In this document: positions 38,501 to 50,350 of the stretch, in pieces | Layout of the letters: each line of letters begins with the position of its first letter | How positions within the stretch are numbered: the first letter of the stretch is position 1 | Made by a program: the position numbers and the translations under genes | The notes under the pieces: model-generated | The model's database searches: none | The model's input: the letters and a program-made list of their open reading frames with translations, nothing else | Told to the model about the DNA's origin: nothing | Source: Spirodela intermedia | Taxonomy: Eukaryota > Streptophyta > Magnoliopsida > Alismatales > Araceae | Direction: 5' to 3' | Length of the DNA: 64,000 nucleotides | Assembly (NCBI GenBank): GCA_902729315.2 | Contig: LR746266.1 | Location: forward strand, 4,598,759-4,662,758

Positions 38501-41500
38501 TCCCATATCTCGCATGTTACGTTTTTAAGCAATTAACACCAACCTACATCAGACATGGAAATTATTTTCTGAGGGTTATAAAGGGAAGAGTAAGAACAAA
38601 TAAGAGCATGTACGGAGCCAATGAAAACTTATTGTAGCAAGTTTGGAAGACATTCTATCTAAAAAAGATACTCCAAGATGTGAATTCATTTCTTCCTGTA
38701 AAAGCATTTATATGACAGGAATGTGGGATGTTTTCTTAGTTTATGGGTGTTGATTAGAACCCAGAAAAGCAGGTTACATCACTTATCTCAGGCAAGTGTG
38801 TTTTCTCTTTAAGGACATTAAATTTCCTCACTCGATAACTTGCATGCTCCATTAACTCTGCTGATGTGTTCTAACTTTTCTGGTGCTAATTGACAGTAAA
38901 TCCTTCCTCTAAATGTCAAGTGTGTGCGGAATTGACCGAATGACATTTCATTTTCCTTGAATTTGACCAAAATATATGTTATTTTCCTAAATTTGAACAA
39001 AATGATAGTTTATTTAGGCATTGGATGGTGAACCAGGCTAAACGAGCAAGAAGCATACAGATATTTTTGTGATCAATATTAGGAAATCGAACCTTCGGAA
39101 GGAAAAGACCAGGCTTTTTCTCCTTGTTCCTTGGTACACAACAAACTACCATCAACGGGAAAGAAAATAGCGATTTCCAAATAATGGCGGCAAGTTTTGA
39201 ACAAGCAAGTGCATTGATTTCGGATTTTTTTTTATGTATTTAAAAAGTACGTCAAGACTAAGAAGAGACAGAAAGGTATTACATAATTGTAAAGAGTCCG
39301 ACTTCATGGGTTTCTAATTTTGTCATGTCGTGTGAAAAATAAATTGCAGGAAACTGTTATAGAAAAATACGCTAAAATGATGAAGTAGAAATTCCACAAC
39401 AACTGCTAGACCTATCAATATTAACTGGGAATTTTCACACCATTTAATTTCGTTCTAAAAGAAAAAAGAGAGAATAAAATAAAATAGGAAAGCAAGCTTT
39501 CCATCATTTGCAATGACAGGTGAAGAATATCCATGAGAAGAAACATAATTAGAAGGTGCATATTTAGAAAGTCAATGATTTTATTGTAATACCTGTGCTA
39601 GGTGAGCCCATCCCTCAAGGAAAGTTTCGTCAATATGTATAGCTTTAAGGTATGCTTCTTCTGCTCTACTATACTTACCTAGTGCTGATAACGCCAAACC
39701 CTGCAACAAAATGCAAAGGGTATTTTTTTAACAACTTCTTTCATCAAAAATTGTAGTTCAGGTCCCAATCAACAACTAAGGGGACAAGAAAATCCCGGAT
39801 TGACTTACCAAGTAAGTGTAAGCAGATTTATTGCACTTATCATGCAACACACATGATGAGAGATCCTCTATTGCAGCATTGTAATCCTTGAATTTAAAAC
39901 TGACAATCCCTGAAAGTTTATTTGTGAGGCATCAATAATTAGTAGAGTTTTCTTGAAAGTAACTGGCATCCAGTTTATTAACAGACAAAAAAGTATAGTG
40001 AAATTTTCCTTTACTTTCTGTAATGCATAATCAGATGATTATCATCGTTGGGTATTCATAATTCCCGTCACAACCGTTTTGATTTCCTCACCAAGTATGC
40101 CATCCCTAATATGAAATTAACAATTAGAGTGGTGGACATGAGCACAAGGTGAGATTCAAAAATAGGTATGGGAAGAGTGGATGCAAGGTTTAGACCTTTG
40201 GTTTCTTAATGATCTCCCCTTAATCTCTTCTTTTATCTCTTTCTAACTTTTACCCCGTTCATCAATACCTTGCAAAAGTATCCACTACCCTCAGAAACCT
40301 CTTACCCACCTATAAAACTAGACTATTCCCTCACTTTGTTTTATTTAACTTTCAGTTTTCGTGCTATAAGCACTAGTTAGAAGCTTCTGCATCACTACCT
40401 AGGAGGTTTTCATGCTTTCTAGAAGACTACACCCCCTGCTTCCAAACCGCCATCTTTCTAGGTATCAATACAACGAATGGGAGGAAGTTGTGTAGCCGAC
40501 AATTAGCTGAATAGTTAAACTTAATGCATTCACTTAAAAATGTACTAGCGAGTATCAATTGATGGAATATAATTTGGTCAAGGTATACATCCGAAAAGAA
40601 GTCAAACTAAACGCACCAAAATAGGCCAACACCTACATAGCCATTAGCCAAACCACTCCAATAATTCCAGCATACCCACCACAGACCTTAAGTCAAGGGT
40701 ATATAAATCGAACTGCCAGCTTCTAGATGCAAATCGCAGACACTACCGAATGTCGAATCATCCATTCCCCTCCAAGTACCCGACAATATAGCATGAGCCA
40801 CCATTTCACCGTTAAGTGATCATGGAGCAACTAACTTCCATGCACACTCAATAGACTATCTCGTCTGCTCTCTTAACATAGAGTGTAATGACTTTCCTAA
40901 GAGAAAAATGATGTTACAAACGGATACTCACTAGCAAGGAACAAATCCTTCTCTTGAAGTGATGTACACATCCACTAATCATCTGGAAAACGTCATAATA
41001 ATGTGAAGGCCAAGGATATACTACCCAAGACTTTATATTTATACAGAACGACAGATTTCTTTAGAAAATATTAACACAAATTCTTCAAGTAGAAAAAAAA
41101 AGAAATAGACGGATAAACAGGCGTGTATAATTAGCCCTTAAGTCATTCATCCACAACCACTGATAGAGGATTCCTAGAAAAGTTAAGGATTAGTAATCCT
41201 TTTTAGAAATCAAAAGGATTCGGTCTTAGACATACGCAAGTTTGTGTAAGGAAATCAAAAAAAATAAGATGAGATTTTTCTTTCTTTCAGAAAGGGATTT
41301 TTCTTACTATACAACAATACTCTAAGAAGCTATATATCGCCAAAGTAATCCCATTGTCGATCGTTTTGTCGTCATGAATGCTGTTCCACATTTTATGACA
41401 TCCCAATACGGTACCTAACCTAACTCCGACCAACAGGACTGTATTTCACCAATATCTAGTTTCATGAAGAATTGAGATTATGTGAAATATGAACGAAGAA

Positions 41501-44500
41501 ATCGGATATGAAAGCTAGAATATAAAGTCTAAGAAAAGACAATGGGAAAAAGTAAGTGTCCTGAACTTACCCCTTTCATGTAAGATATCTGATGAATTTG
41601 GCTCAAACTCCAATGCTTTTGTCAAATCCTGAATCGCCTGACGAAAGGACAACAGATATGAGACAGTATTGATAATTTCTGTAAAATAGACAAGGTGAAT
41701 ATATCAACAAAATGCGTAGGACTACACCAGGTCAATCTAACAAGGAATGTACGACAGTGGAATGGGGTCTAGTCCAAGATTTTAAAAACTACCCAGTTTC
41801 CTGCACAATTTCTTTGAAAAACATAAGCGTAATTTCTAACCAGTATCCGGAAAGAATGGTATTTCTATTTATTCTCTAGATATCTACCATGTTATTATTT
41901 TATTGAATATAATGGGGACGCTGTGATCATGTCATAATGACAAGCATAAAATGAGATAAAATAATAAATATTCATAAATTAAAAATTATATGTAAATATA
42001 TATATATGAATTACAGACAATAGACATGTTTTATTGACAATACTTTCCAAAAAAATTCCTGTGATAACAAAAAAGAAGAAGCAAGAGTCCGATTCTAATT
42101 CTGAATGTAATAATCTTACCTCCTCAAACGGCATGAAGCATTAACTGAGATTTAGTAAATGGGGACTTAACATAATTAAAAAAATCTAGCAAACAGACGC
42201 ATGTTTGGCTTTGGAGACCGAAATTACAGAACAGTTAAAGAGAGATCGCCAAAAGTTTCAAAAAATCGACTATTAGCAACCAAAAGTTCAGAAAAAAATC
42301 TTCATTTCTAGCAGGACATCTCAATTATCTTTTCTCCTGGCAGTTATCTAGTTTTCATCTTCTTTGGCAACACAATGCTCCCCTTAACCATAAAATATCA
42401 CTATCAAAAATAAATACTGAACGTATTTTTTCACAAATAAATAAATAAATGAATAAGATAAACCTCCATATGTTCCCCCAAAGCAGCACGTGCTTGGCCT
42501 CGCCGTTTCCATGCCTCTCCAGCTAGTGGGTTCGCTTCTATTGCCTGAAGTGGAAAAACCGTTTTAACCACATAAAAAAAATATAGAATTCAGGAATGTC
42601 TTGCATGAGACGGACAAAGCTTATTTTACCTTTGTAAAATCAGAAATAGCCACATCGAGTTTTCTTTGGAATGCATATGCCGTACCCCTTCCGATCAATG
42701 CTTCAGGAGACTCAGGATCATCCCTCAATATCTGTGGAAGCATGATGATAATGTCAGAAAGTCAGAGAAAATTCACAGCATTGACCTTCCAATAAGCAAA
42801 AAAATAGATACAACCTCATTGAATATGGATACAGCACTGTCATACTTCCCCTCATTTACCTGCAAAATAATTGAAAACAAATAAAAAAGAAGCTACCTGG
42901 GAAACGTTATTTGCTAATGTATGCAAGTTAAGCACGGTATCTCTGTATCATAAAAGAATTAAAGTTCAAATTTCCAAAATAAGGCAGTCAAGTGTCGAGT
43001 TAAGAAAGCTCTATGTATTTTCTAACATTAGTGAACGACTATGAAGGCACATTATTCTTCCTGTGAAACATATTATTCTTCTTCTTATGGAATATAAGAA
43101 GAAATGACGAAGAATGGCCTAGCTGCCACTGCTATCACACTAGATATTGGCTCAGTCTTCGTCGATTACAGAATTCACTGGCTACTGTAGCCTTCATATC
43201 TATCGTATGCCACGTGCTCTTCATCTTTCTTATTTTCTTCGTCCCTATCATCTTCTCTACTTCCATTGTTCGCTGCTGTAAGTACAGCTATCGATCACAA
43301 GTTTTCTGCCTCTGCCATAGATTACATTCAAAACCATTCTCAGCTCTTTTTAATAAGCATTCGTACATATGTCCTTTGTCTTTAAAGCATACTCTTCTTT
43401 TCTTTTTTTTTCAACATTTAAACTGAGTAAGCTTGCAACAGATGGCAGTTATCCAGAGCTTCAGACTCAAGGACTTTTTCCTATTGCAGGTTCCGAAAAT
43501 GAAAATCGCAATTATAACCCAATTCATCTTAACCAGAACGTCCTCACTTCAAAAGTTTCCACTTCGTCATTTTCAAGTCTAAATAAACCAAGTGTCTCCT
43601 GAATTGCCCAATCAATAGTACACTTTTCAGACAAGTATTCAATGCAAATGACAATGTAAATACCACACTGGGATGCTTTCCGGTAGAGGCGATATTATAC
43701 TAAGCAAATTCCTCTCGGAATCAAATGCTGTCAAAAAAGTACACTCTAGAATATTTGACACCCTGATAGACAGCTAAACACCAAATTCTTATTGAGTGTA
43801 GTGAACCTGTCCTCTTACCAGTGAAAGAATTATCCAGTCGTTAAGTTCGCCTGATGCTTATTGCTTCTCAATAAAAAAATGTGCCTACCATTGTATGGGT
43901 ATCCCCCTGAGGCTCCACTAATTTGACAAGATTGGATATAGATGGACACGTTTATAAAAAAGACAAGATTGTGCATCACACAAAATATTGCCATGAAATA
44001 TGCCATGGAAGTCTTTCAACTGGAATATCAACAGATCAAAATCCACAACCTCGAATGATCTCCAATTATTTCTCTCAATTGTCAATCTGAATTCTTTCAT
44101 CCTACACCCATATGCCCTAGTTTCTGACGAAGCTAGTTTTCCAAAAAAAGCCCATAACAAGTCCTTGGTCAAAAAGTGATAGATTCGACACATAATCAAC
44201 AAATTGAATTGAATGAAGAAACTGCATCACATAAAGCCACAGAACCAAGGTTCAACCACATTCAAAGTACCTAAACATAAAAACGGTTAAAGTTGAAACC
44301 TCAAATTTGATTAAAAGTTAATAGAAAACAACAGAAAGATGTGAGGCTCTGTACCCGTGATATTCCTCGAGATAGCCGGAAATCCACGCTTATTGACTTG
44401 CTCTTTGGAAGATCATTAAAAGAGACCTTCCTACTGAATTTGACTGAATCATTCAGGACGTTGCACATTTCAGACAGACTACCTGGTTTCCAGTTGGTCT

Positions 44501-46402
44501 CATTTGTCTCATTCGATTTTTTGTTGCTCACAGGACTACCATTTGATAAAGAAGTGATGGTACTAGAGTCCAGAGGGATGACATCAGAGGAAGATGATAT
44601 TGTGCTTGAGGTTTCTAGTGGAATAGTATCTGAAGAAGATGAGGCTGAATTAGAATCCACAGTGCTAACCAAATCGGAAGCAGATGGAAGGGAGTCCACA
44701 ACATGCTGGTCGCAAATCATAGCCTTATTCTGCTTTCCAGAAGCAACGAGCTCTTCCAGCTCCAGAAACTGCTTCAAATCGGCAGACTGGTTGGCAGCTT
44801 TTTCATAGCCTTGCTCCCAAACAAGAAGGCCTTCCTCTTTTCTTCCTAAAGCTGACAGTGCATGACCTGCAAATGATAGTTATAAATCTAAACGATTCAT
44901 ACGCTAATCGGATAATAGCAAAATATCAGTCTCAATGAACAAATTTGAGGCAATCATTGCACGAATGAAACCCAAGTAGCTGCAAGAAATTTAAAACTAG
45001 GAAATTATGATAAATGCTATTAAGTCTGCACGTCTAACATGATTCTTGACTGGGTTTGCATCGTCATCCCATTTTTCTGAACTAACTACTGGATTAGTCA
45101 CATAGAACAGAGAGTTTTGTCAGTGACTCAGATACTTTACCAGCCTACAATGATGTTAATAATAATAGAAAGAGGAGACTATGAAGATGTCCAGATTTGG
45201 ATTATGAAGCAAACAGCAGTAAAGAGTTTATTCACAGTTGTTTCTCAATACAACTATAGACTTGTGGGATCAAGCAGAGAGGCCTATCATATAATTATAT
45301 AACTCTGAATGTTTGAAGCCGCTAGTAATATCTGGGACTCGATCTAAGACAGTTACTGCAGGAGAATAAAACGTATCGAATACATCCGCGTAAATAATCT
45401 TATTAAACAACTTGCATTGAGAAGCCAAGAACTCCAAATTCAAAGGTTCTAAGCTGCTAGGATATTGGAGCGGCAGATGAACACAATTTCGAGAGCTATT
45501 TTTAATTCTCTAAACTCGTCCAAAAACAAAAACCAAATTGATAGATACAGCCATCGTTTTTCGGAGCCTGGCATACTAAAATATCTCATCATACTTTTCT
45601 CTCAGAATATCTAGTCAACAGAGTGAGAAAATGTTCCATATTCTAATCTGCTCCAAAAGACATGTACAAGGTCAACACTGGTCCAAGTGATCAGGTGACA
45701 ATGAATAGATGATAAACTTGTAGCACATAGGTCATCAGATGGCCCAGAAATCCTTCATCGAGGTAGCAAGAAATGGAGGTCATGTCCAAATGCTGTCAAG
45801 ATATGTTCACTATGCTGTACGTGAGGGAAAAGCACCTCCCCTCGGAGTTCATCGTTGCAAGTCGGGAGACTTCCGATGTCTTACCCTCTAGGTTCTCCAT
45901 TTACAATAATCGGTTGCAGAACAACTGGAACACGTCTTACATTCAACAGAATGGGGACGGGTTTCTGAAGAAAATAGGCGGCCATTTCACCAATCGGAGA
46001 TAACAATTATGATGCTACCTTTCAGAATGTAAGCCTGGAGAAGGTTGGAATCGATCTGCAGCGCCTTGTCACAGTCCTTTACCACGTGTTTGTGTAACTC
46101 CAGCTGGCTATAGCAGAAGGCTCTATTGCTGCGGAATCCAACAGAGAAAAAAAGGAACGATTCAATGAACTTTGCCAACCGAGAAACGACCGTAGGAAAA
46201 TTGGTAACTATCCAGATCTTCCATGACAAATTACGACGTAAATTGAAACCGAGAGAGACGCGGACCGGGCGACGCGTGATTACCAGATATCTTGGATGGA
46301 GCAGGACTCGGCCAGGATGTTGTCCAGGATACGAATGGCCTTGGACCAGTCCTTGGCGCTGCAGAGCTTCGCCAGCTCCCGCCTCTCATTCCCGGAGGCC
46401 AT
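23600..46402 (-). CDS. SRFR1: SRFR1, TPR-domain negative regulator of effector-triggered immunity (23 exons)
   Basis: I joined 23 GT-AG exons with consistent phase: 46402-46284, 46128-46019, 44866-44355, 42859-42815, 42731-42630, 42544-42464, 41637-41571, 39909-39809, 39700-39593, 37987-37917, 37818-37762, 35855-35747, 35173-35093, 32771-32685, 31057-30851, 27092-26749, 26640-26554, 26482-26386, 25882-25791, 25668-25630, 25545-25455, 24063-23966, 23888-23600. They total 2994 nt, or 997 aa (Arabidopsis SRFR1 is about 1050). An N-terminal TPR pair (ERRELAKLCSAKDWSKAIRI, NRAFCYSQLELHKHVVKDCD) is followed by a Ser-rich linker (about 130-240), a long TPR array (about 248-540, for example GRGTAYAF and EAWKRRGQARAALGE), and the SRFR1-specific C-terminal region (ISEPCDPVVWVNKL, GFGSHTPMLLGQAKVVRYYP). 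A hydrophobic segment near residues 912-930 precedes the end ...AALSSYDD. SRFR1 dampens TNL resistance signalling together with EDS1 and TCP factors. All exons are open; it looks functional. Confidence 0.95.
25128..25454 (-). other. Part of SRFR1 intron 21; no separate gene
   Basis: Intron 21 (24064-25454, 1.4 kb) is AT-rich. The open frame reading on from exon 21 (25545-25455) into this DNA is intronic. I see no repeat family in it. Confidence 0.6.
28600..29022 (-). other. Unassigned open frame inside SRFR1 intron 15
   Basis: A 140-codon open frame lies in the 3.8-kb intron between SRFR1 exons 15 and 16. The flanking exons join in phase without it and the known family has no matching segment, so it is not an SRFR1 exon. 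I do not recognise the product; it may be old repeat sequence next to the copia-like LTR at 29042. Confidence 0.3.
29042..29170 (+). mobile_element. Copia-type LTR end, plus orientation (SRFR1 intron 15)
   Basis: About 130 bp ending GTGAATACGAGTTGAG match, in opposite orientation, the LTR at 30502-30630. Shared phrases include GTTTCCTTGTTTTGTG, AACAGTCATCT and GATGTGAATACGAGTTGAG. The DNA that follows (29171-29700) could be the leader of a second degraded element; no coding is clear. Confidence 0.7.
29737..30630 (-). mobile_element. Ty1/copia fragment: LTR end, tRNA-Met primer site and gag (SRFR1 intron 15)
   Basis: Reading the minus strand, an LTR end (30630 to about 30488) is followed at once by TGGAATCAGAGCCAGAT (30487-30471). 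This is a near match to the initiator tRNA-Met primer-binding site TGGTATCAGAGC. Gag coding follows: DRKKILKWSQYVCTVLKGK, then after one stop DEEDSMIMAWLWNSMAPEIS and DIWDAIQQTYSKAIDAVQVY, typical of copia gag (UBN2-type) polyproteins. No protease, integrase or RT follows, so it is a 3'-truncated dead copy. It lies in the same direction as the SRFR1 transcript. Confidence 0.85.
33890..34085 (-). mobile_element. LINE reverse-transcriptase zinc-binding (zf-RVT) fragment
   Basis: The minus-strand frame codes DPLRTICGEDESLEHLFLGC and the following FFLQLLETHL. This looks like the Cys/His zinc-binding module at the end of plant LINE-derived reverse transcriptases (C-x-x-C/D-E-S-x-x-H-L-F-x-x-C). 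It is in SRFR1 intron 13 and abuts a copia fragment on the other strand. The fragment is short, so identity is moderate. Confidence 0.5.
34040..34900 (+). mobile_element. Ty1/copia fragment: RT end and RNase H (SRFR1 intron 13)
   Basis: Broken plus-strand frames code LLKDTRKLAFKPASIPIDPN, EMYKRLIG, QVLHYLKGTPNRGVLF, a degraded LVTWRSKK region, and an open RNase H end (34580-34828) with MKLYYNNKSTINIVHNLVQH, DRTKHVEAGHHFIKK and QLADMLTKGISRTQL. These are the conserved copia RT/RNase H signatures. LTR-like sequence with TATAAATACC follows at about 34862. Stops throughout show it is dead. It is antisense to SRFR1. Confidence 0.85.
37139..37520 (+). mobile_element. LTR-like sequence in SRFR1 intron 11
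   Basis: The stretch starts TGTAAAATTTCCC, has a strong TATA box CCTATAAATAGG near 37301-37312, then repeated GTGGACTCA/GTGGATTCA phrases. This looks like a copia-type LTR promoter and leader. No coding part or target-site duplication could be fixed, so limits are approximate. Confidence 0.35.
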
Positions 46403-48815
46403 GAAATCCGCCACACCCTTTTCCCTCCTCCCTTTCCTGACCACTCTACCGCCGCACCGCGGGCAGCAAGGGGAAGAACCCCCGCAAGCTAACGCATAAA
46501 GGCCCGAACGAACGGAGAGCACATGCTCGATCCGCCACCGAGTCCCACCCAGATCGAGAGGAATGGAGGAGGGGAGATCCGCGGCAGTGAAAACGCTCTG
46601 TTACGGTGACGCTCCTTTCACCGTTTTCTCTGTAGTTTCCTACCGTTTTTAATCCTTTTATCTTCTCCCAAGGTCCAACCTCCAGGTTCTTCACTACGGA
46701 TGCGCACCCCCCCGCGCCAGATCGGACGGCCCTCACTAGGCGATAGCTCTCTCTCTCCCCCCTCTCTCTCTTATGTCTCTCTCTCCCGTCCCCCCCCCCC
46801 CTCTCTCTCTTATCTCTCTCTCTCTCCCCCTCTCTCTCTCGTCTAATGACGTGGTCATCGGCATGCAAGTGGCGCCTCGGTTGGGAGGCGTTATTAAATG
46901 GATCGGCAATCGATGGCGGGACGGTCGCCGAGTCTCGTCATCGGAGAGCGCCCGAGCCCCTCGATGATGACGTGAGCGGGGACCAAGTTCTGCCGTAGGC
47001 CCGATGGGCGCCGGGAAGAGGAAAACGTGGCGACGGTACCTTGGCACCGGCGGGGAGTGTTGCAAATTATATTAAAATATAATAAAATGAGATGTATAAT
47101 TTCACGATAAATTATAAAAAACAGGTATTAGCATTTACCAAGATTATTGTCAACGTCACCGCAATATTTTAAGTCAAGCACACTGCGAATTCCGGATTTT
47201 TCTCTGGGCATTGAGCTTAAAGAGGAAGATAACTAACGACGAGAACTCGAAGTAGATGACTTGAGTTGCCCCTGATTTTATCTTTCAGATACTCTCAAAA
47301 ATGGGCAACACCGGGAACCATCGGACATCTTTTTTTTTACAAAATCGGTTTTTTTTTATAATATCATTCGTCCTATTAAAAAAGAAAATCGAGTATTGTT
47401 ATTATGGCATGAGTCGCCAATACAAAGGAGAACAGCTCTTTAGCCCCTATTTTATCAATGAAATTCTGTTCCCAGGGCCCCACGCTCCGGGCCGGTGGGA
47501 AGCGCACGTGCGCGGAGGAGGGGTGAAGTTCTGCAGCGGGTCTTCGGGGTTGGCTACGGCCACCTACCTGGTCCTGAGCGTTGACACGTCGGCAACAGGA
47601 AGGAGAGACATGGGGGCGAAGAGGAGATGATTGGCTCTTTCTATTGTCAGCGGCGCCTGTTCTGAAGCGTAGACGACTCGGTCGTCTTCAACGATAGGTC
47701 ATTATCCTTCCCTGGTTTTCTTTCTAAGATCAACAGCCCTCCGTGCCGACGGCGAAGATTGGGAAGGCAGCAGTTTTATGCCGCCGCACTTGTCTCGTGG
47801 CCGACAGCCCGCCGGAACGCGGCCTCGACGCGTGACCTTCCGACCGGAGGAAGATGTCTTAGTTTACATGAAAGTGCCATGCGGCCGTCGCCCATTCTAG
47901 TCTCATTAACGAGCTGCTCCTTTCGTTTTCCAGCTGGTCCCGCTCGCCGTTTCGCGGTGAGCGACATAGCCAAGAGCCGTCTAAGCGGGGCATCCTCCGG
48001 ACGGCGGCGGAGCTGAGGGAATCGGAGTGGTGGAAATTCCCACGAGGGAGATGATGGGGAAAGATTTCTGAGCGTCATCCGCTCCAACCCTACGTTGACT
48101 CGAGCCCTCGTGTGAACGCCGCCGAATGGATGCCGGCTTGTACGATCTGAGCTCTGCGCCTTCAATTCCGAGACGGGGCGGGCCGCTCTCAGTTAGTTTG
48201 GCGGAAGGCCATTACTTGTCGGAGTTCTGGAACTCACGCGAGATTCGTCAAAGGTCAAACATGTCGACGTTCATTATTGAAGGTTCGAATGCTGTAGCAA
48301 TACTATGACCAGCAGCTGCTCTTCGGGGGGCAAGCGAACGGTCCACATGGTCCATACTTTTCACCAAGATCTGGACAGGACCCATTTAAACTTGAAAACT
48401 CTACCTTGCTCTATCTGCAGAGATATATAGGCATGATAAGGTGAGAGATTAAGAGGCCTTGGCTGTCATAATTGGACAAAATCCAGCGACACCCAAAGTT
48501 TTTTCATTAAAATTCAATCTCAAGATAATTGCGGGCTCTGATATCCATCGACATAGGCTGTTCAGCGGAGGTGATTTTCACTAAGATCTACCTCAAAGTT
48601 GAGCAAGTGTAATTATTCATCCCTCTTCTCCCGCGGATAATAGTTTAGCAGCCGAACGCCGACTGGGGAGGACGCCACAGAGGTTTACACCATGGCCCAT
48701 GAGATCAGCTGCATGGCACCGGTGCCGGCGCCGGCGGATCGGCTGGCGGAGCAGTGTGCAGGGAGATTGAGAAACTCTGTCGCCGGCGACTCGGCAGGCA
48801 TCGGGCCGGCGGGAG
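46403..48815. other. Intergenic between SRFR1 5' end and KAI2 3' end
   Basis: The first few hundred bases hold the SRFR1 leader and promoter. A CT-rich low-complexity tract spans 46746-46845. A palindromic G-box GCGCACGTGCGC is at 47502-47513 in a GC-rich stretch. Open frames at 47759-48016 (+) and 47776-48165 (-) overlap on opposite strands in GC-rich DNA and have no family resemblance. No gene is supported. Confidence 0.55.
46746..46845. repeat. CT/C-rich low-complexity tract
   Basis: Alternating (CT)n and poly-C runs, including at least twelve consecutive C. The phrase CTCTCTCTTAT occurs twice. It sits about 350 bp upstream of the SRFR1 start codon, in the direction of transcription a GA-rich promoter tract. 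Confidence 0.85.
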
Positions 48816-50350
48816 TCATAGAGCGATGTCGTACTTTATGTGTTTGAGAAGAACAGGGATGACGATATCGGGGGAGCTCAGCTGCGGTAGGTGGCCCTCC
48901 GAGCTCATGACCTCGACGATGGACATGCAGCGGAGGTGACGGTGGAGGTACTCGGAGACGACGACGGGCACGGCCAGGTCCTTCGAGCTCTGAAGGATGT
49001 GGCAGGGTACGGTGACCATCCCCAGGTACTGCCTCAGATCGCACATGAAGATCGTCTGGGCCACGTTCAGCGCGATATCTGGCCGGATGTTGAACAGCGT
49101 CCGGCTGAACTCCTGAACCGCCACCGAGTTCAAGTCGTCGCCGACGGCCAAGGGGGCGAACCCCGACACCCACGCCTTGTAGTTGGATTTCATGGCCTCG
49201 AAGAGCTGGTTCAGCTCCCCCTGCTCGAACCCCCCGAAGTAATCTACGTCGTTCAGGTACCTGCGCAACGCCCGTTCTCTCCGATGTGAGGAATGGGGAT
49301 ATTTGATCGTCATAATGTCAAAATACGCGGTACGATGGTGGTGAACGGGGATTTCGGCCAGTGCGGACCAAAGTCAACGATCGATCGCCTACCCTCACCG
49401 TTCGGACTTAAAATCCTTGGGTCATCTGGGTTGAAGATGATCCGCGCAAAAAAATATGCGTTATACACAACTTTTAGTTCTGAAATCTGTTTATTCTTCG
49501 GAAACTTGATAAAATTAGGTATGATCGATGCCGAAGAAGGGGCCGTGCCTCGGCTGGAGAATCTCGACTTGAGTTGGCAAAGACGAAAAAGTTAGCGATG
49601 GTTTCTATTCCATCAACTAAATCCTGACTGGGGGGCTTAGCAAAGTTAAAGATGATATGATTGAATGACAGGAATCGGAAAATTTTGCATTCTACATGAT
49701 AAGACTGCTCGGTCATCAAAAAGCCTTCTAAAAAAATAATGATAATAAAAAATAGCAAGCAGATCGACAAACAACAAGGGGGAAAAAACAGGCTAGGAGA
49801 AGTCTCTTCCAGATCCCCGGGGACTCGGAGTAATTGTATTGAGTTAAGATCGGGGCGAAGGCAGAAGAGCTCGAACTTTCTTCGTGAGATGATTAAATTA
49901 TCCGGAGAAATTAGAGGAAACGGGCGGATTGCTGTATTCAGATACCATGGTTTGCGGGCGAAGACAGGAATCATACCTAGGGGATGCGGAGACCGTGACG
50001 ATCTTGGAGAAGAGATCCGGGCGGGAGATGGAGGCGAGGAGACCGATGATGGCGGAGACGGAGTGGCCGACGAAGATGCAGGAGGTGATCCGGAGCTCCT
50101 CGAGGATGGCGAGCAGGTCGTAGGCGTAGCCCTCGATGGTGGCGTAACGTTCGAAGTCGAAGTAGTCTGGGTTGGTCGGCCCGGCCCCCATGTTGTCATA
50201 GAGAACTACCCGGTGATCCCCTACCAGGTGCGGCACCAGGTGCTTCCACACCGACTGGTCTGTTCCGAATCCGTGTGCCAACACCACCGTCGGGTTGCCG
50301 CTCCCCAGCACCCTCACGTTGTGAGCTTCCTGAAGAATCCCCATCCCCAT
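48816..50350 (-). CDS. KAI2: KAI2 karrikin/KAI2-ligand receptor, alpha/beta hydrolase (2 exons)
   Basis: Exon 1 is 50350-49977 and exon 2 is 49260-48816, joined across a 716-bp intron (CCTAG|GTATGA, GCGCAG|GTACC). Starting at the second ATG (50344, [10 protein letters not shown]) gives exactly 270 aa, the family length. The first ATG (50350) also has good context and would add two residues. In the 270-aa numbering the catalytic triad is Ser95 (GHSVS), Asp217 (SSKDLAV) and His246 (EGHLPQLS). Pocket residues known to line the karrikin site are all present: Phe134, Trp153, Phe157, Phe194 and Leu218; Tyr124 is the conserved-clade residue. The receptor works with MAX2 to trigger SMAX1 degradation in seed germination, seedling light response and mycorrhiza. 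It is KAI2, not the strigolactone receptor D14. Confidence 0.96.
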
